Positions 1-8,220 of a DNA stretch of 11,055 nucleotides are shown here, piece by piece; position 1 is the stretch's first letter, and every line of letters starts with the position of its first letter. The translations under genes and the position numbers were made by a program. Origin of the DNA: an uncultured bacterium (GTDB lineage Bacteria; Planctomycetota; UBA1135; UBA2386); NCBI GenBank assembly GCA_938003515.1, contig CALKYL010000230.1, positions 1 to 11,055 of the forward strand, in the 5' to 3' direction. The notes under the pieces are model-generated. The model had not been told where the DNA came from, did not search any database, and saw nothing but the letters and a program-made list of their open reading frames with translations.

Positions 1-1547
1 TGCCGGACGCGTCGCGCGAGCCGGCCGCGGCCGCGCCGCCGATCCCGGCGCTGGACCCCGCGCGCGGCTGCCTGTCGCGGCAGCCGGGTCCGTGGCCGCG
101 CTACGCGCTGACGCCGGCGCAGCGCGACGACCTGCGATCGGCGCTCGGTGGCGACGCAAGGCCGGCCTCGCGGGAGCACCTCGTCTTGCAGCAGCTCGCG
201 TCCCGGCGCTGCCTCGCCTGCCACCGCCGCGGCGACGTCGACGCGGTCACCGCCGGCCTCGGCCGCGACCTCTTCGGCACCGACGACGCGAGCCTCGGCG
301 ACGAGGGCCGGGTGCCGCCAGCGCTGACCGGCGTCGGCCGCAAGCTCGCGCGCGACTGGCTCGCGACCGCGATCGCGCACGGCCAGCGCGAGCGGCCCTA
401 CCTGCACGTGCGCATGCCCGCGTTCGGGGAAGGGCTCGCCGAAGGGCTCGCGGACCTGCTCGCGACCACCGACGCCGCCGCAGGCGCCGACGCCGACGGC
501 CCGCTGCCGCTGCCGGAGGACGGCGAAGCCGCGAAGGCGCTGCGCGATGTCGGCCGCGAGCTGGTCGGCGACGGCGGCATGAGCTGCATCACCTGCCACC
601 TGTTCGCGGGCGAGCAGGCGGGCTCGATGGGCGCGATCGACCTCGTGCACACGACCGGCGAGCGGCTGCGGCCCGAGTGGTTCGCGGCGTTCCTGCGCGA
701 CCCGTACCGCTTCGCGCCCAATACGCTGATGCCGCACTTCTTCCCCGACGGCCGCTCGACGCGTCCGCAGGTCGCCGACGGCGACGTCGAACGGCAGATC
801 GCCGGGCTGTGGCACTACCTCGCCGAGGGCCGCAACGTGCGCAAGCCGTCGGGGCTGCGCGCGCCGCCGATCGAGCTGGTCGTCGCGGACGAGGCCGTGC
901 TGCTGCGCCGGGCCGTGCAGAACACCGGCAAGCGCGCGATCGCGGTCGGCTACCCGGGCGGCGTCAACGCGACGTTCGACGCCGAGCAGCTCGGGCTGAA
1001 CCAGGTGTGGTGGGGCCGCTTCGTCGACGCGCGGCCGGTGTGGACGTCGCAGGGCAGCGGGGCGGCGCACATCCTGTCGCGAAAGCGGGCCGAGCTGCCG
1101 AACGGGCCGGCGCTGGCGCTGCTGGAAGCGCCCGACGCGCCGTGGCCCGCGGCGACGCGACGCGAGCGCGGCGACCGGTGGCTCGGCTACGAGCTCGACC
1201 GGGAGCGCCGGCCGACGCTGCGCTACACGTGCGGGGACGTGCTCGTCGAGGACACGCCGCGCGAGCTGCGGGACGCGGACGGCACGGTCGCGCTGCACCG
1301 CACGCTGCGGCTCACCGGACCGACGACCGTCTTGTGCTTCCGGGCCGCTCGGCACGAGACGATCGAGCGCGTCGACGAGCGCACCGTGCGCGTCGGCGAC
1401 GCGCTGCTCGTGCGCACGGACGGCACGCCCGCCGAGATCGTCGCGATCGCCGGCCAGGGCGGGCGCGAGCTGCGTCTCGCGGTGACCGCCGCGCCGGAGG
1501 GCGCGGCGTTCGCGATCGAGTACCGCTGGCAGGAGGGCGGGCGATGA
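1..1547 (+). CDS. Diheme c-type cytochrome, planctomycete type (5' partial)
   Basis: The frame (codons starting at position 3) is open from the window edge to TGA at 1545-1547, so the gene begins upstream. About 514 residues are visible. Two class I cytochrome c units are seen. The first has heme motif CLACH (210-224), a PPALTGVGRKL stretch and the likely Met ligand in RMPAFG (about 412-429). The second has CITCH (585-599) and the likely Met ligand in TLMPHFF (about 724-744). Each should bind one covalent heme and carry electrons in the periplasm. From about 890 to the end lies a heme-free beta-rich domain with RAIAVGYPGG and FDAEQLGLNQVWWG, reminiscent of DUF6797-type domains of Planctomycetota and Verrucomicrobiota; that match is from memory. 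A TTG at 186 is not the true start, because the upstream codons (GCLSRQPGPWPRYALT) also look coding. The stop overlaps an ATG (ATGA, 1544-1547) that no longer leads into a convincing gene. The likely partner is the dehydrogenase at 6715. Confidence 0.85.
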   Translation, partial: PDASREPAAAAPPIPALDPARGCLSRQPGPWPRYALTPAQRDDLRSALGGDARPASREHLVLQQLASRRCLACHRRGDVDAVTAGLGRDLFGTDDASLGDEGRVPPALTGVGRKLARDWLATAIAHGQRERPYLHVRMPAFGEGLAEGLADLLATTDAAAGADADGPLPLPEDGEAAKALRDVGRELVGDGGMSCITCHLFAGEQAGSMGAIDLVHTTGERLRPEWFAAFLRDPYRFAPNTLMPHFFPDGRSTRPQVADGDVERQIAGLWHYLAEGRNVRKPSGLRAPPIELVVADEAVLLRRAVQNTGKRAIAVGYPGGVNATFDAEQLGLNQVWWGRFVDARPVWTSQGSGAAHILSRKRAELPNGPALALLEAPDAPWPAATRRERGDRWLGYELDRERRPTLRYTCGDVLVEDTPRELRDADGTVALHRTLRLTGPTTVLCFRAARHETIERVDERTVRVGDALLVRTDGTPAEIVAIAGQGGRELRLAVTAAPEGAAFAIEYRWQEGGR

Positions 1548-1549
1548 TC
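1515..1549 (+). repeat. Direct repeat, left copy (cytochrome 3' end plus ATGATC)
   Basis: This 35-base segment matches 6686-6720 at 31 of 35 positions by eye. It encodes the last residues of the cytochrome (IEYRWQEGGR, stop) and the overlapping ATGATC. The shared stretch extends two bases upstream (CG) and then ends abruptly on both sides. Confidence 0.75.
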
Positions 1550-1826
1550 GTCTTCCGGTCGCGGTCTGCGGGGCTCTGCGGATCGCCGGCGCCGCGCGGG
1601 CATGCGACGGTGCCGACCCGAGGCGAGACCGCCTGCGCGGCGCCGGTCGACGCCGACGTGCTGCTCGCGTTGGACGCCGGATCGGCGCGGTGCGATCGTC
1701 CTCGACCGACCCCGGATCGTGGATCGCTGCGAGAGGCCGTCTCGCCCCGCAGTCAGGGCAGACGAGGACGTCCGCTTCGAACATCCGCCGGGTTGATCGG
1801 GGCGGAGTTGCGCGGGCTGAGGTCGA
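1548..1826. other. Gene-poor junction between cytochrome and nucleotidyltransferase
   Basis: No intact gene is supported here. A frame opening at the ATG of the cytochrome's ATGA overlap (1544) runs to 1909. It is arginine- and proline-rich, has no recognisable domain and runs into the nucleotidyltransferase gene on the other strand, so it looks like degraded or non-coding sequence. The only recognisable content is the possible transposase relic on the minus strand at 1695-1793. Confidence 0.5.
1695..1793 (-). pseudogene. Possible relic of IS91/IS801-type transposase C-terminus
   Basis: Read on the minus strand, about 33 codons around an ATG at 1784 give RRMFEADVLVCPDCGARR followed by PLAAIHDPGSVE. 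This resembles the C-terminal region of IS91-family (HUH, Y2) transposases, which typically reads like VFxxDVLxCPxCGxRxxLIAxIxDPxxV and continues into a short helix and a proline-rich tail. Here the similarity ends after SVE and the frame becomes arginine/proline-rich. Nothing of the catalytic part is visible upstream, because the nucleotidyltransferase gene begins at once. The call rests on recalled family patterns, not on an alignment. An alternative is a chance zinc-ribbon-like CPDCG in GC-rich non-coding DNA. Confidence 0.4.
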
Positions 1827-2288
1827 TCAGCCGTCGTCGTCCGAAGGCGCTTCCAGTGCGGCCACGTCGAGCAGGTCTTGCGGACGCGCCACCGCACGCT
1901 TGTTGGTGATCAGGTCCGCCTTGGCGAGATAGGCCACCGGCACGTCGCCGTAGGTGGCCGAGACGCGTCGCTGCCAACAAGACTCGAACCGAAGCGCTTC
2001 GACCGCGGTCAGCACGTCGATGCGGTTGGGCGGCACACCCATCTGGTAGACGACCCCGGGATGGGTGAAGTCGGTCGCGCTGACGCCGTTCTCCGTCAGC
2101 GGTGCGCCGAATGCGGTGAGCGCGCGGACCACGCGTTCGGCATTCGACGGAGTGGGATCGACCCAGATGTCGAGGTCCTTGGTGAAGCGAGGCCGCGAGT
2201 GGAAGGTGACGGCGTAGGCGCCGACGACGAGGTAGCGAACCTCAGCGTCGTTGCAGGCGGCAAACAGATCTCTGAAGTCGCGGTTCAT
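1827..2288 (-). CDS. Nucleotidyltransferase-fold protein (MNT/AbiEii-like)
   Basis: A 153-residue protein of the DNA polymerase beta-like nucleotidyltransferase superfamily. The core motif is present: VVGAYAV (residues 21-27) is followed by KDLDIWV (37-43), supplying the Asp pair D38/D40. A third acidic residue is likely D91 in NRIDVL (89-93). The C-terminal KADLITNKRAVARPQDLLDVAAL (residues 123-145) is typical of the short stand-alone proteins of this group. Members transfer a nucleoside monophosphate to a protein or RNA target, and several act in toxin-antitoxin pairs (MNT-HEPN, AbiE); the target here cannot be told. The start at 2288 places the first 15 codons over the end of the small gene upstream on the same strand. 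MNRDFRDLFAA resembles the N-terminus I recall for homologs, so this start is favoured. Base composition is a little less GC-rich than in neighbouring genes, consistent with accessory DNA. Confidence 0.85.
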   Translation of the reverse strand: MNRDFRDLFAACNDAEVRYLVVGAYAVTFHSRPRFTKDLDIWVDPTPSNAERVVRALTAFGAPLTENGVSATDFTHPGVVYQMGVPPNRIDVLTAVEALRFESCWQRRVSATYGDVPVAYLAKADLITNKRAVARPQDLLDVAALEAPSDDDG

Positions 2289-2463
2289 CGAGGATGCCCT
2301 TCACGGCCAGCGCGTCGAGCACCATGTCCCACAGCATCTCGACCCGGCGGTGGGGTGGGATCTGCTGCCAGAACTCGCGGTCGAACGCTTCTTCGTCCTT
2401 GCCCATGCGCGACAGACGACCGGCGACGGTGCGCGGATGGTCGTCCGTGGGTTCGGCTGGCAT
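2242..2463 (-). CDS. Small DREFW-type protein paired with nucleotidyltransferase
   Basis: A 73-residue hydrophilic protein from ATG at 2463, or 54 residues from ATG at 2406; no clear ribosome-binding site separates the two. The core is DEEAFDREFWQQIPPHRR followed by VEMLWDMVLDALAVKG, ending in PRLQRSVCRLQRR. Short proteins with this DREFW...RLQRS...RR layout are, from memory, repeatedly found directly upstream of nucleotidyltransferases like the one here, so the two are probably co-transcribed partners. The basic C-terminal helix could bind RNA or the partner protein, but no biochemical function is known to me. The last 47 bases (2242-2288) are shared, in another frame, with the start of the nucleotidyltransferase gene. 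Low lysine and high arginine content fits the host. Confidence 0.65.
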   Translation of the reverse strand: MPAEPTDDHPRTVAGRLSRMGKDEEAFDREFWQQIPPHRRVEMLWDMVLDALAVKGILDEPRLQRSVCRLQRR

Positions 2464-2748
2464 GCCGGGAGGATAAGCCCACCCGCATCGATGCGCACCG
2501 TCGTTCGACTGGTCGTCGAGGAGCGGACGCAACGGTCGAGGCGGGGCATGGCGTGCGGGTCGTGAACGCGGGCACCATCTTCAGCAGCGGTGCCCGGTTC
2601 GGGCAGAGCGTCGCGCTTGCGGGGACACGCTCGCGGTCAATGCCTCACGCGCCACGGTTCCGGGCGTCTCAAGCCAGGACCGGCGGCTGCCGAAGAACTC
2701 GACACGCGGTGGTCTCGGGCCGCGCATCCCCCCTGGTCGGAGTTCCCC
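2464..2748. other. Divergent intergenic region
   Basis: This 285-base stretch lies between the minus-strand small protein and the plus-strand rod-like gene, so it should carry promoters in both directions. It contains a perfect 10-base palindrome, GCATCGATGC, at 2485-2494, just upstream of the small-protein gene, which might be an operator. No convincing -35/-10 pair, RNA gene or extra coding frame was recognised. Confidence 0.4.
2739..2742 (+). promoter_or_regulatory. Ribosome-binding site of rod-like gene
   Basis: GGAG lies six bases before the ATG at 2749. It supports initiation at the lipoprotein-like N-terminus instead of the internal methionines at residues 127 or 130, which would give a conventional rod-protein start. 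Confidence 0.55.
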
Positions 2749-3840
2749 ATGGCTTCTCCTTCGTCGGCGTTGAGTTGTCTTCTCGGTCTGCTGGCCGCCT
2801 GTCAGGCTGCTGCCGATGGTGGTGTCGAGTCGTCGCAGTGGCGCCGGCAGATCGAGCGCTCGCAGGTGGAGCTGCGGCAGGACGTGGAGCTGCTGCGCGC
2901 CTCGCTCGGCCAGCGCGTCGTCGAACCTGCGGCGATGGTGGCCGGCAGCGTCCACGCGTTCGGTGGCGCGGTCGAGTCGGCCAGCACCACCGAACTCAAC
3001 GCGCGGCTCGCCGCGCTCGCCGATCAGGTCGCCTTGCTCAACGCCACGTTGGCGGCAGCCGGCCCCGCACGGCCGGCCGATGCGAGCGACGGCCGTCCGT
3101 TCGCGACGACTGCCGAGGCACGCCCGATGCCCGACATGGCGCCGTTGCAGCAGGCCCTGCGTGTGCTCGAACAGCAGCATGCGCTGCACTGCGAGAACAT
3201 CGCGAACGTCGACGTGCCCGGCTACAAGCTGCGCCGACTCGAGGTTTCTTCGGAGCTGCACGGGCCGAGCGGCCTGCGGCTGCCGAAAGCCGGCCGGGTC
3301 ACGATGGTCATGTCGCCCGGCACGCTCGAGATCACCGAGCGCAGCCTCGATGTCGCGCTCGACGGCGACGGCTTCTTCGTCGTCAGGGCAGCCGACGGAG
3401 TCGTGCGTTACACGCGCGACGGCCATCTGCAGCTGAACGCGCACGGCCAGCTCGTCACGAGGTGCGGCGCCGTGCTCGTGACCGAGGTCGTCGTGCCCTC
3501 CGACACGCTCGAGATCAGCATCGACCCGATGGGGTGCGTCTCGGGGCGGAGGGCGAGCAGCCCCGACGCGATGACCGTCTTCGGTCGGCTGCAGCTGGCG
3601 CGCTTCCCCGATCCCGAGGCGCTGGTGCCGGTGCGCGACGGCCTGCTCGGCGCCGCCCCCGAGGCCGGTGAGGCGATCGTCGGCGAACCGGGGGCCGCGG
3701 GTTTCGGCGTGGTCGAGCAGGGCTTCGTCGAGCGCTCCAACGTCCAGGTCACGAGCGAGCTGATCGACCTGCAGGTCGTGCAGCGGCAGCTGACGGTCGT
3801 GCGCCGCGTGCTAGCCGGTCACGGCATCTACACGCGTTGA
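2749..3840 (+). CDS. FlgG/FlgF-like flagellar rod-hook protein with lipoprotein-like N-terminal extension
   Basis: A 363-residue protein. Residues 130-165 form the flagellar basal-body rod motif (ALRVLEQQHALHCENIANVDVPGYK). Residues 200-240 are the FlgE/F/G core (LDVALDGDGFFVV, YTRDGHLQLN, GQLVT). Residues 319-353 are the rod C-terminal helix (GVVEQGFVERSNVQVTSELI and on to QVVQRQL). Such proteins polymerise into the axial rod or hook and normally start at the rod motif. Here about 125 residues precede it: a hydrophobic leader with a lipobox-like LLAAC (residues 14-18, Cys18), a charged probable coiled coil (about 30-57), a second helical stretch (about 80-105) and a Pro/Ala/Asp linker. The leader lacks early Lys/Arg, so export as a lipoprotein is uncertain. 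No other flagellar gene is in the window. It may be a specialised rod protein or a rod-fold protein recruited to the envelope. It is convergent with the FG-GAP gene. Confidence 0.82.
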   Translation: MASPSSALSCLLGLLAACQAAADGGVESSQWRRQIERSQVELRQDVELLRASLGQRVVEPAAMVAGSVHAFGGAVESASTTELNARLAALADQVALLNATLAAAGPARPADASDGRPFATTAEARPMPDMAPLQQALRVLEQQHALHCENIANVDVPGYKLRRLEVSSELHGPSGLRLPKAGRVTMVMSPGTLEITERSLDVALDGDGFFVVRAADGVVRYTRDGHLQLNAHGQLVTRCGAVLVTEVVVPSDTLEISIDPMGCVSGRRASSPDAMTVFGRLQLARFPDPEALVPVRDGLLGAAPEAGEAIVGEPGAAGFGVVEQGFVERSNVQVTSELIDLQVVQRQLTVVRRVLAGHGIYTR

Positions 3841-3861
3841 GCGCTGCGCCGCCCGGCAGGA

Positions 3862-3876
3862 ACGGGCGCGGCCCGT
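3862..3876 (+). terminator. Possible hairpin terminator after rod-like gene
   Basis: ACGGGC and GCCCGT form a perfect 6-bp stem around a GCG loop, 22 bases past the stop of the rod-like gene. No T-tract follows, so intrinsic termination is uncertain. Confidence 0.35.
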
Positions 3877-3969
3877 CGTGCTGGCCGAGAGCCAGGGCAG
3901 GGTGCGCTGGCGGAACGCGACGTTCGCCACGATCAGGTCGCTCTCTACTGCGACAGCCACGCGTGGTGA

Positions 3970-3994
3970 CGGCCGCGCGGCGGGCGAGCGGCCG
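3970..3994 (-). terminator. Possible hairpin terminator after FG-GAP gene
   Basis: CGGCCGC (3970-3976) pairs with GCGGCCG (3988-3994) around an 11-base loop, just beyond the stop of the minus-strand FG-GAP gene. No T-run is seen. In a genome this GC-rich such stems also arise by chance. Confidence 0.3.
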
Positions 3995-3999
3995 CGCCC

Positions 4000-6399
<2,400 letters not shown>

Positions 6400-6714
6400 G
6401 ATGGGCTCCGCGGGGGTCGGCTCGGGCCGCAACTCCGATGCCGGAGGCTGCCGCCAGTTGTATCCGCGCCGCGCGCTGCCGGGGTGTCGCCGGACCGACG
6501 ATTCGCTGTCCGGGGCCCGTCGCGCCTCCCTCCCCGCGGTGCCGGTTCGGCTGAGAACGCCGGCCGCCCGACGTATGCTCGCGCCGATGCCCGGACCGAC
6601 CCTGCGCGCCTCTGTCCTGCTCCCGCTCGTGGCGCGGACCGACAGCAGCGACGGCAGCGACGGCCAGAGCCGCGCCGAGCTCTCGATCGAGTCCCGCTGG
6701 CAGGAGAACGGCCG
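6400..6714. other. Divergent promoter region of FG-GAP and dehydrogenase genes
   Basis: The region upstream of both divergent genes. Its right half holds a short frame (6587-6718). A TATGCT at 6574-6579 could be a -10 element for the plus strand, but no matching -35 is evident. Two tandem copies of CAGCGACGG lie at 6646-6663. No RNA gene was recognised. Confidence 0.35.
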
Positions 6715-6718
6715 ATGA
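6587..6718 (+). pseudogene. 43-codon ORF ending like the cytochrome; coupled to dehydrogenase
   Basis: The ORF runs from ATG at 6587 to a TGA at 6716-6718 that overlaps the dehydrogenase ATG (ATGA). Its last ten residues, IESRWQENGR, match the end of the cytochrome at 1517-1544 (IEYRWQEGGR), while the first 33 show no such similarity and include a Ser/Asp repeat (DSSDGSDG). The likeliest reading is the stump of a cytochrome gene that once ended here, joined to unrelated upstream DNA. It might still be translated and serve as a leader for translational coupling. The AGGAG within it (6702-6706) is also the ribosome-binding site of the next gene, which could alone explain why this short stretch is conserved. 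Confidence 0.4.
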
Positions 6719-6720
6719 TC
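6686..6720 (+). repeat. Direct repeat, right copy (upstream of dehydrogenase)
   Basis: Matches 1515-1549 at 31 of 35 positions, including the stop/start overlap and the second codon (ATC) of the downstream gene. Differences are at four single positions, and one pair of adjacent changes turns GGG into GAA after AGGA. Confidence 0.75.
6702..6706 (+). promoter_or_regulatory. Ribosome-binding site of dehydrogenase gene
   Basis: AGGAG lies eight bases before ATG 6715, a strong site supporting that start. The same bases occur before the orphan ATG at 1544 (AGGAG at 1531-1535). Confidence 0.6.
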
Positions 6721-8220
6721 ACGCATGCCACCGCTGCACGCCCGGCGAGTGCCGCGCTGCTCACCGCCGCGCTGCTCGCCACCGCGGCACGCGCCCAGGA
6801 GCTCGGCGACGCGTGGGGGACCGGCCCCGCCGAGGCGGCCCACTACCGCATCGTCGAACTGCCGGTGCCGCAGGAGCTCGCGCTCGAGTGCGGCAGCATG
6901 TGCCCGCTGCCCGACGACCGGCTGGCCATCGGCACGCGCCGCGGCGAGATCCTGATCGTCGACGGCGCGTTCGACGAGCTGCCCGAGCCGCGCTTCCACC
7001 GCTTCGCCGAGGGGCTCGACGAGGTGCTCGGCCTCGGCTACCGCGACGGCGCGTTCTATGCGACGCAGCAGACCGAGGTCACGCGTATCACCGACGTCGA
7101 CGGGGACGGCCGCGCGGATCGCTTCGACAACCTCAGCGACGTGTGGGGCTTCGCGCACTACCACGAGTTCGCGTGGGGCTCGGGCGTGCAGCCCGACGGC
7201 AGCGTCTGGGTCGTGCTCGGCCTCAGCGACTCCTACCACTACAAGGCGGACTACCGCGGCTTCGCGTTCCGGATCACGGCCGACGGCCGCACCGTGCCGG
7301 TCGCGAGCGGCGTGCGCAGCGCCGGCGGCGTCGGTCCCAACGAGACCGGCGAGATGTTCTACGTCGAGAGCCAGGGGCCGTGGAACGGCTCGTGCTCGCT
7401 CAAGCACCTGCGCGAAGGCGCCTTCCTCGGCCATCCGATCTGCTTCCCGGGCTACGACCTGCCGCTCGGCCAGAAGCTCGGGCCGAAGCCGCCCGAACCG
7501 GAGAACCGCTCGCGCCTCCACGACGAGAGCCGGCGCATCGCCGCGCTCGATCCGTACGCGGTCGTGTTCCCCTACCGCCGCATGGGCCAGTCGATCACGG
7601 CCTTCCGCGTCGACCGCACCGGCGGGCGCTTCGGCCCGTTCGCCGACCAGCTGTTCGTCGCCGACTACAGCCTGAGCCTGGTCATGCGCGCGACGACCGA
7701 ACGGGTCGACGGCGTGTGGCAGGGCGCGTGCTACCCGTTCCGCGAGGGGCTCGGCAACGGCGTGCTCGCGATCGAGTTCTCCGACCGGGGCCAGCTCGTG
7801 ACCGGCGGCACCAACCGCGGCTGGCCGGTGCGCGGCAACAAGCGCTTCGTGCTCGAACGCATCGAGTACACCGGCGTCGTGCCGTTCGACGTGCTGCGCG
7901 TCTCGGCGCGGCCCGACGGCTTCCACGTGCGCTTCACCGGTCCGGTCGACGAGGCCGCCGCGACGGCGCCGTCGAGCTACCGGCTGCGCAGCTTCACGCA
8001 CCACTACCAGAAGTTCTACGGCAGCCCCGAGGTCGACGAGACGACGCCGGTCGTCGCGTCCGCGACGCTCGACGACGACGCCCAGGGCGTGCACCTCGTC
8101 GTCGACGGGCTCGTCGAGGGCCACGTGCACGACCTCCACTTCGACGGCGTGCGGTCGGCCGACGGCGCCGCGCTGGTGCACCCGATGGCCCACTACACCC
8201 TGAACCGGATCCCGCGATGA
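6715..8220 (+). CDS. Secreted beta-propeller dehydrogenase-like protein (sorbosone/glucose dehydrogenase type)
   Basis: A 501-residue exported protein. Residues 1-28 form a Sec signal peptide (LLTAALLATAARAQE). Residues 45-385 read as the soluble PQQ-type propeller seen in planctomycete membrane-bound or sorbosone dehydrogenase homologs. Landmarks are CPLPDDRLAIGTRRGEI (63-79), VLGLGYRDGAFYATQQTEV (104-122), the calcium-type loop DVDGDGRAD (127-135), the HYHEFAWGSG turn (148-157), GQSITAFRVD (291-300) and GGTNRGW (364-370). Residues 390-500 form a beta-sandwich module ending in YTLNRIP, a usual C-terminal partner of these propellers. It probably oxidises a sugar or sugar-like compound in the periplasm and passes electrons to a c-type cytochrome; substrate and PQQ use are inferred. 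There is no heme motif in this protein. The gene has AGGAG before its ATG, and its stop overlaps the ThuA ATG, so the two are almost certainly co-translated. Confidence 0.8.
   Translation: MITHATAARPASAALLTAALLATAARAQELGDAWGTGPAEAAHYRIVELPVPQELALECGSMCPLPDDRLAIGTRRGEILIVDGAFDELPEPRFHRFAEGLDEVLGLGYRDGAFYATQQTEVTRITDVDGDGRADRFDNLSDVWGFAHYHEFAWGSGVQPDGSVWVVLGLSDSYHYKADYRGFAFRITADGRTVPVASGVRSAGGVGPNETGEMFYVESQGPWNGSCSLKHLREGAFLGHPICFPGYDLPLGQKLGPKPPEPENRSRLHDESRRIAALDPYAVVFPYRRMGQSITAFRVDRTGGRFGPFADQLFVADYSLSLVMRATTERVDGVWQGACYPFREGLGNGVLAIEFSDRGQLVTGGTNRGWPVRGNKRFVLERIEYTGVVPFDVLRVSARPDGFHVRFTGPVDEAAATAPSSYRLRSFTHHYQKFYGSPEVDETTPVVASATLDDDAQGVHLVVDGLVEGHVHDLHFDGVRSADGAALVHPMAHYTLNRIPR

Noticed and set aside
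92..1909. Long plus-strand frame of 605 codons across the cytochrome region
   Set aside because: It is an alternate-frame shadow: arginine/alanine-rich with no domain, while the other plus frame carries two CxxCH motifs and a recognisable fold.
2581..3444. Minus-strand frame of 287 codons opposite the rod-like gene
   Set aside because: It has no recognisable motif and overlaps the clear FlgG-type motifs on the plus strand.
6400..8193. Upstream extension of the FG-GAP frame on the minus strand
   Set aside because: It is antisense to the dehydrogenase and low in complexity. A signal peptide and ribosome-binding site fix the start at 6399.
6813..8216. In-frame upstream extension of the ThuA protein
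   Set aside because: It is an out-of-frame shadow of the dehydrogenase. ATG 8217 begins a clean signal peptide.
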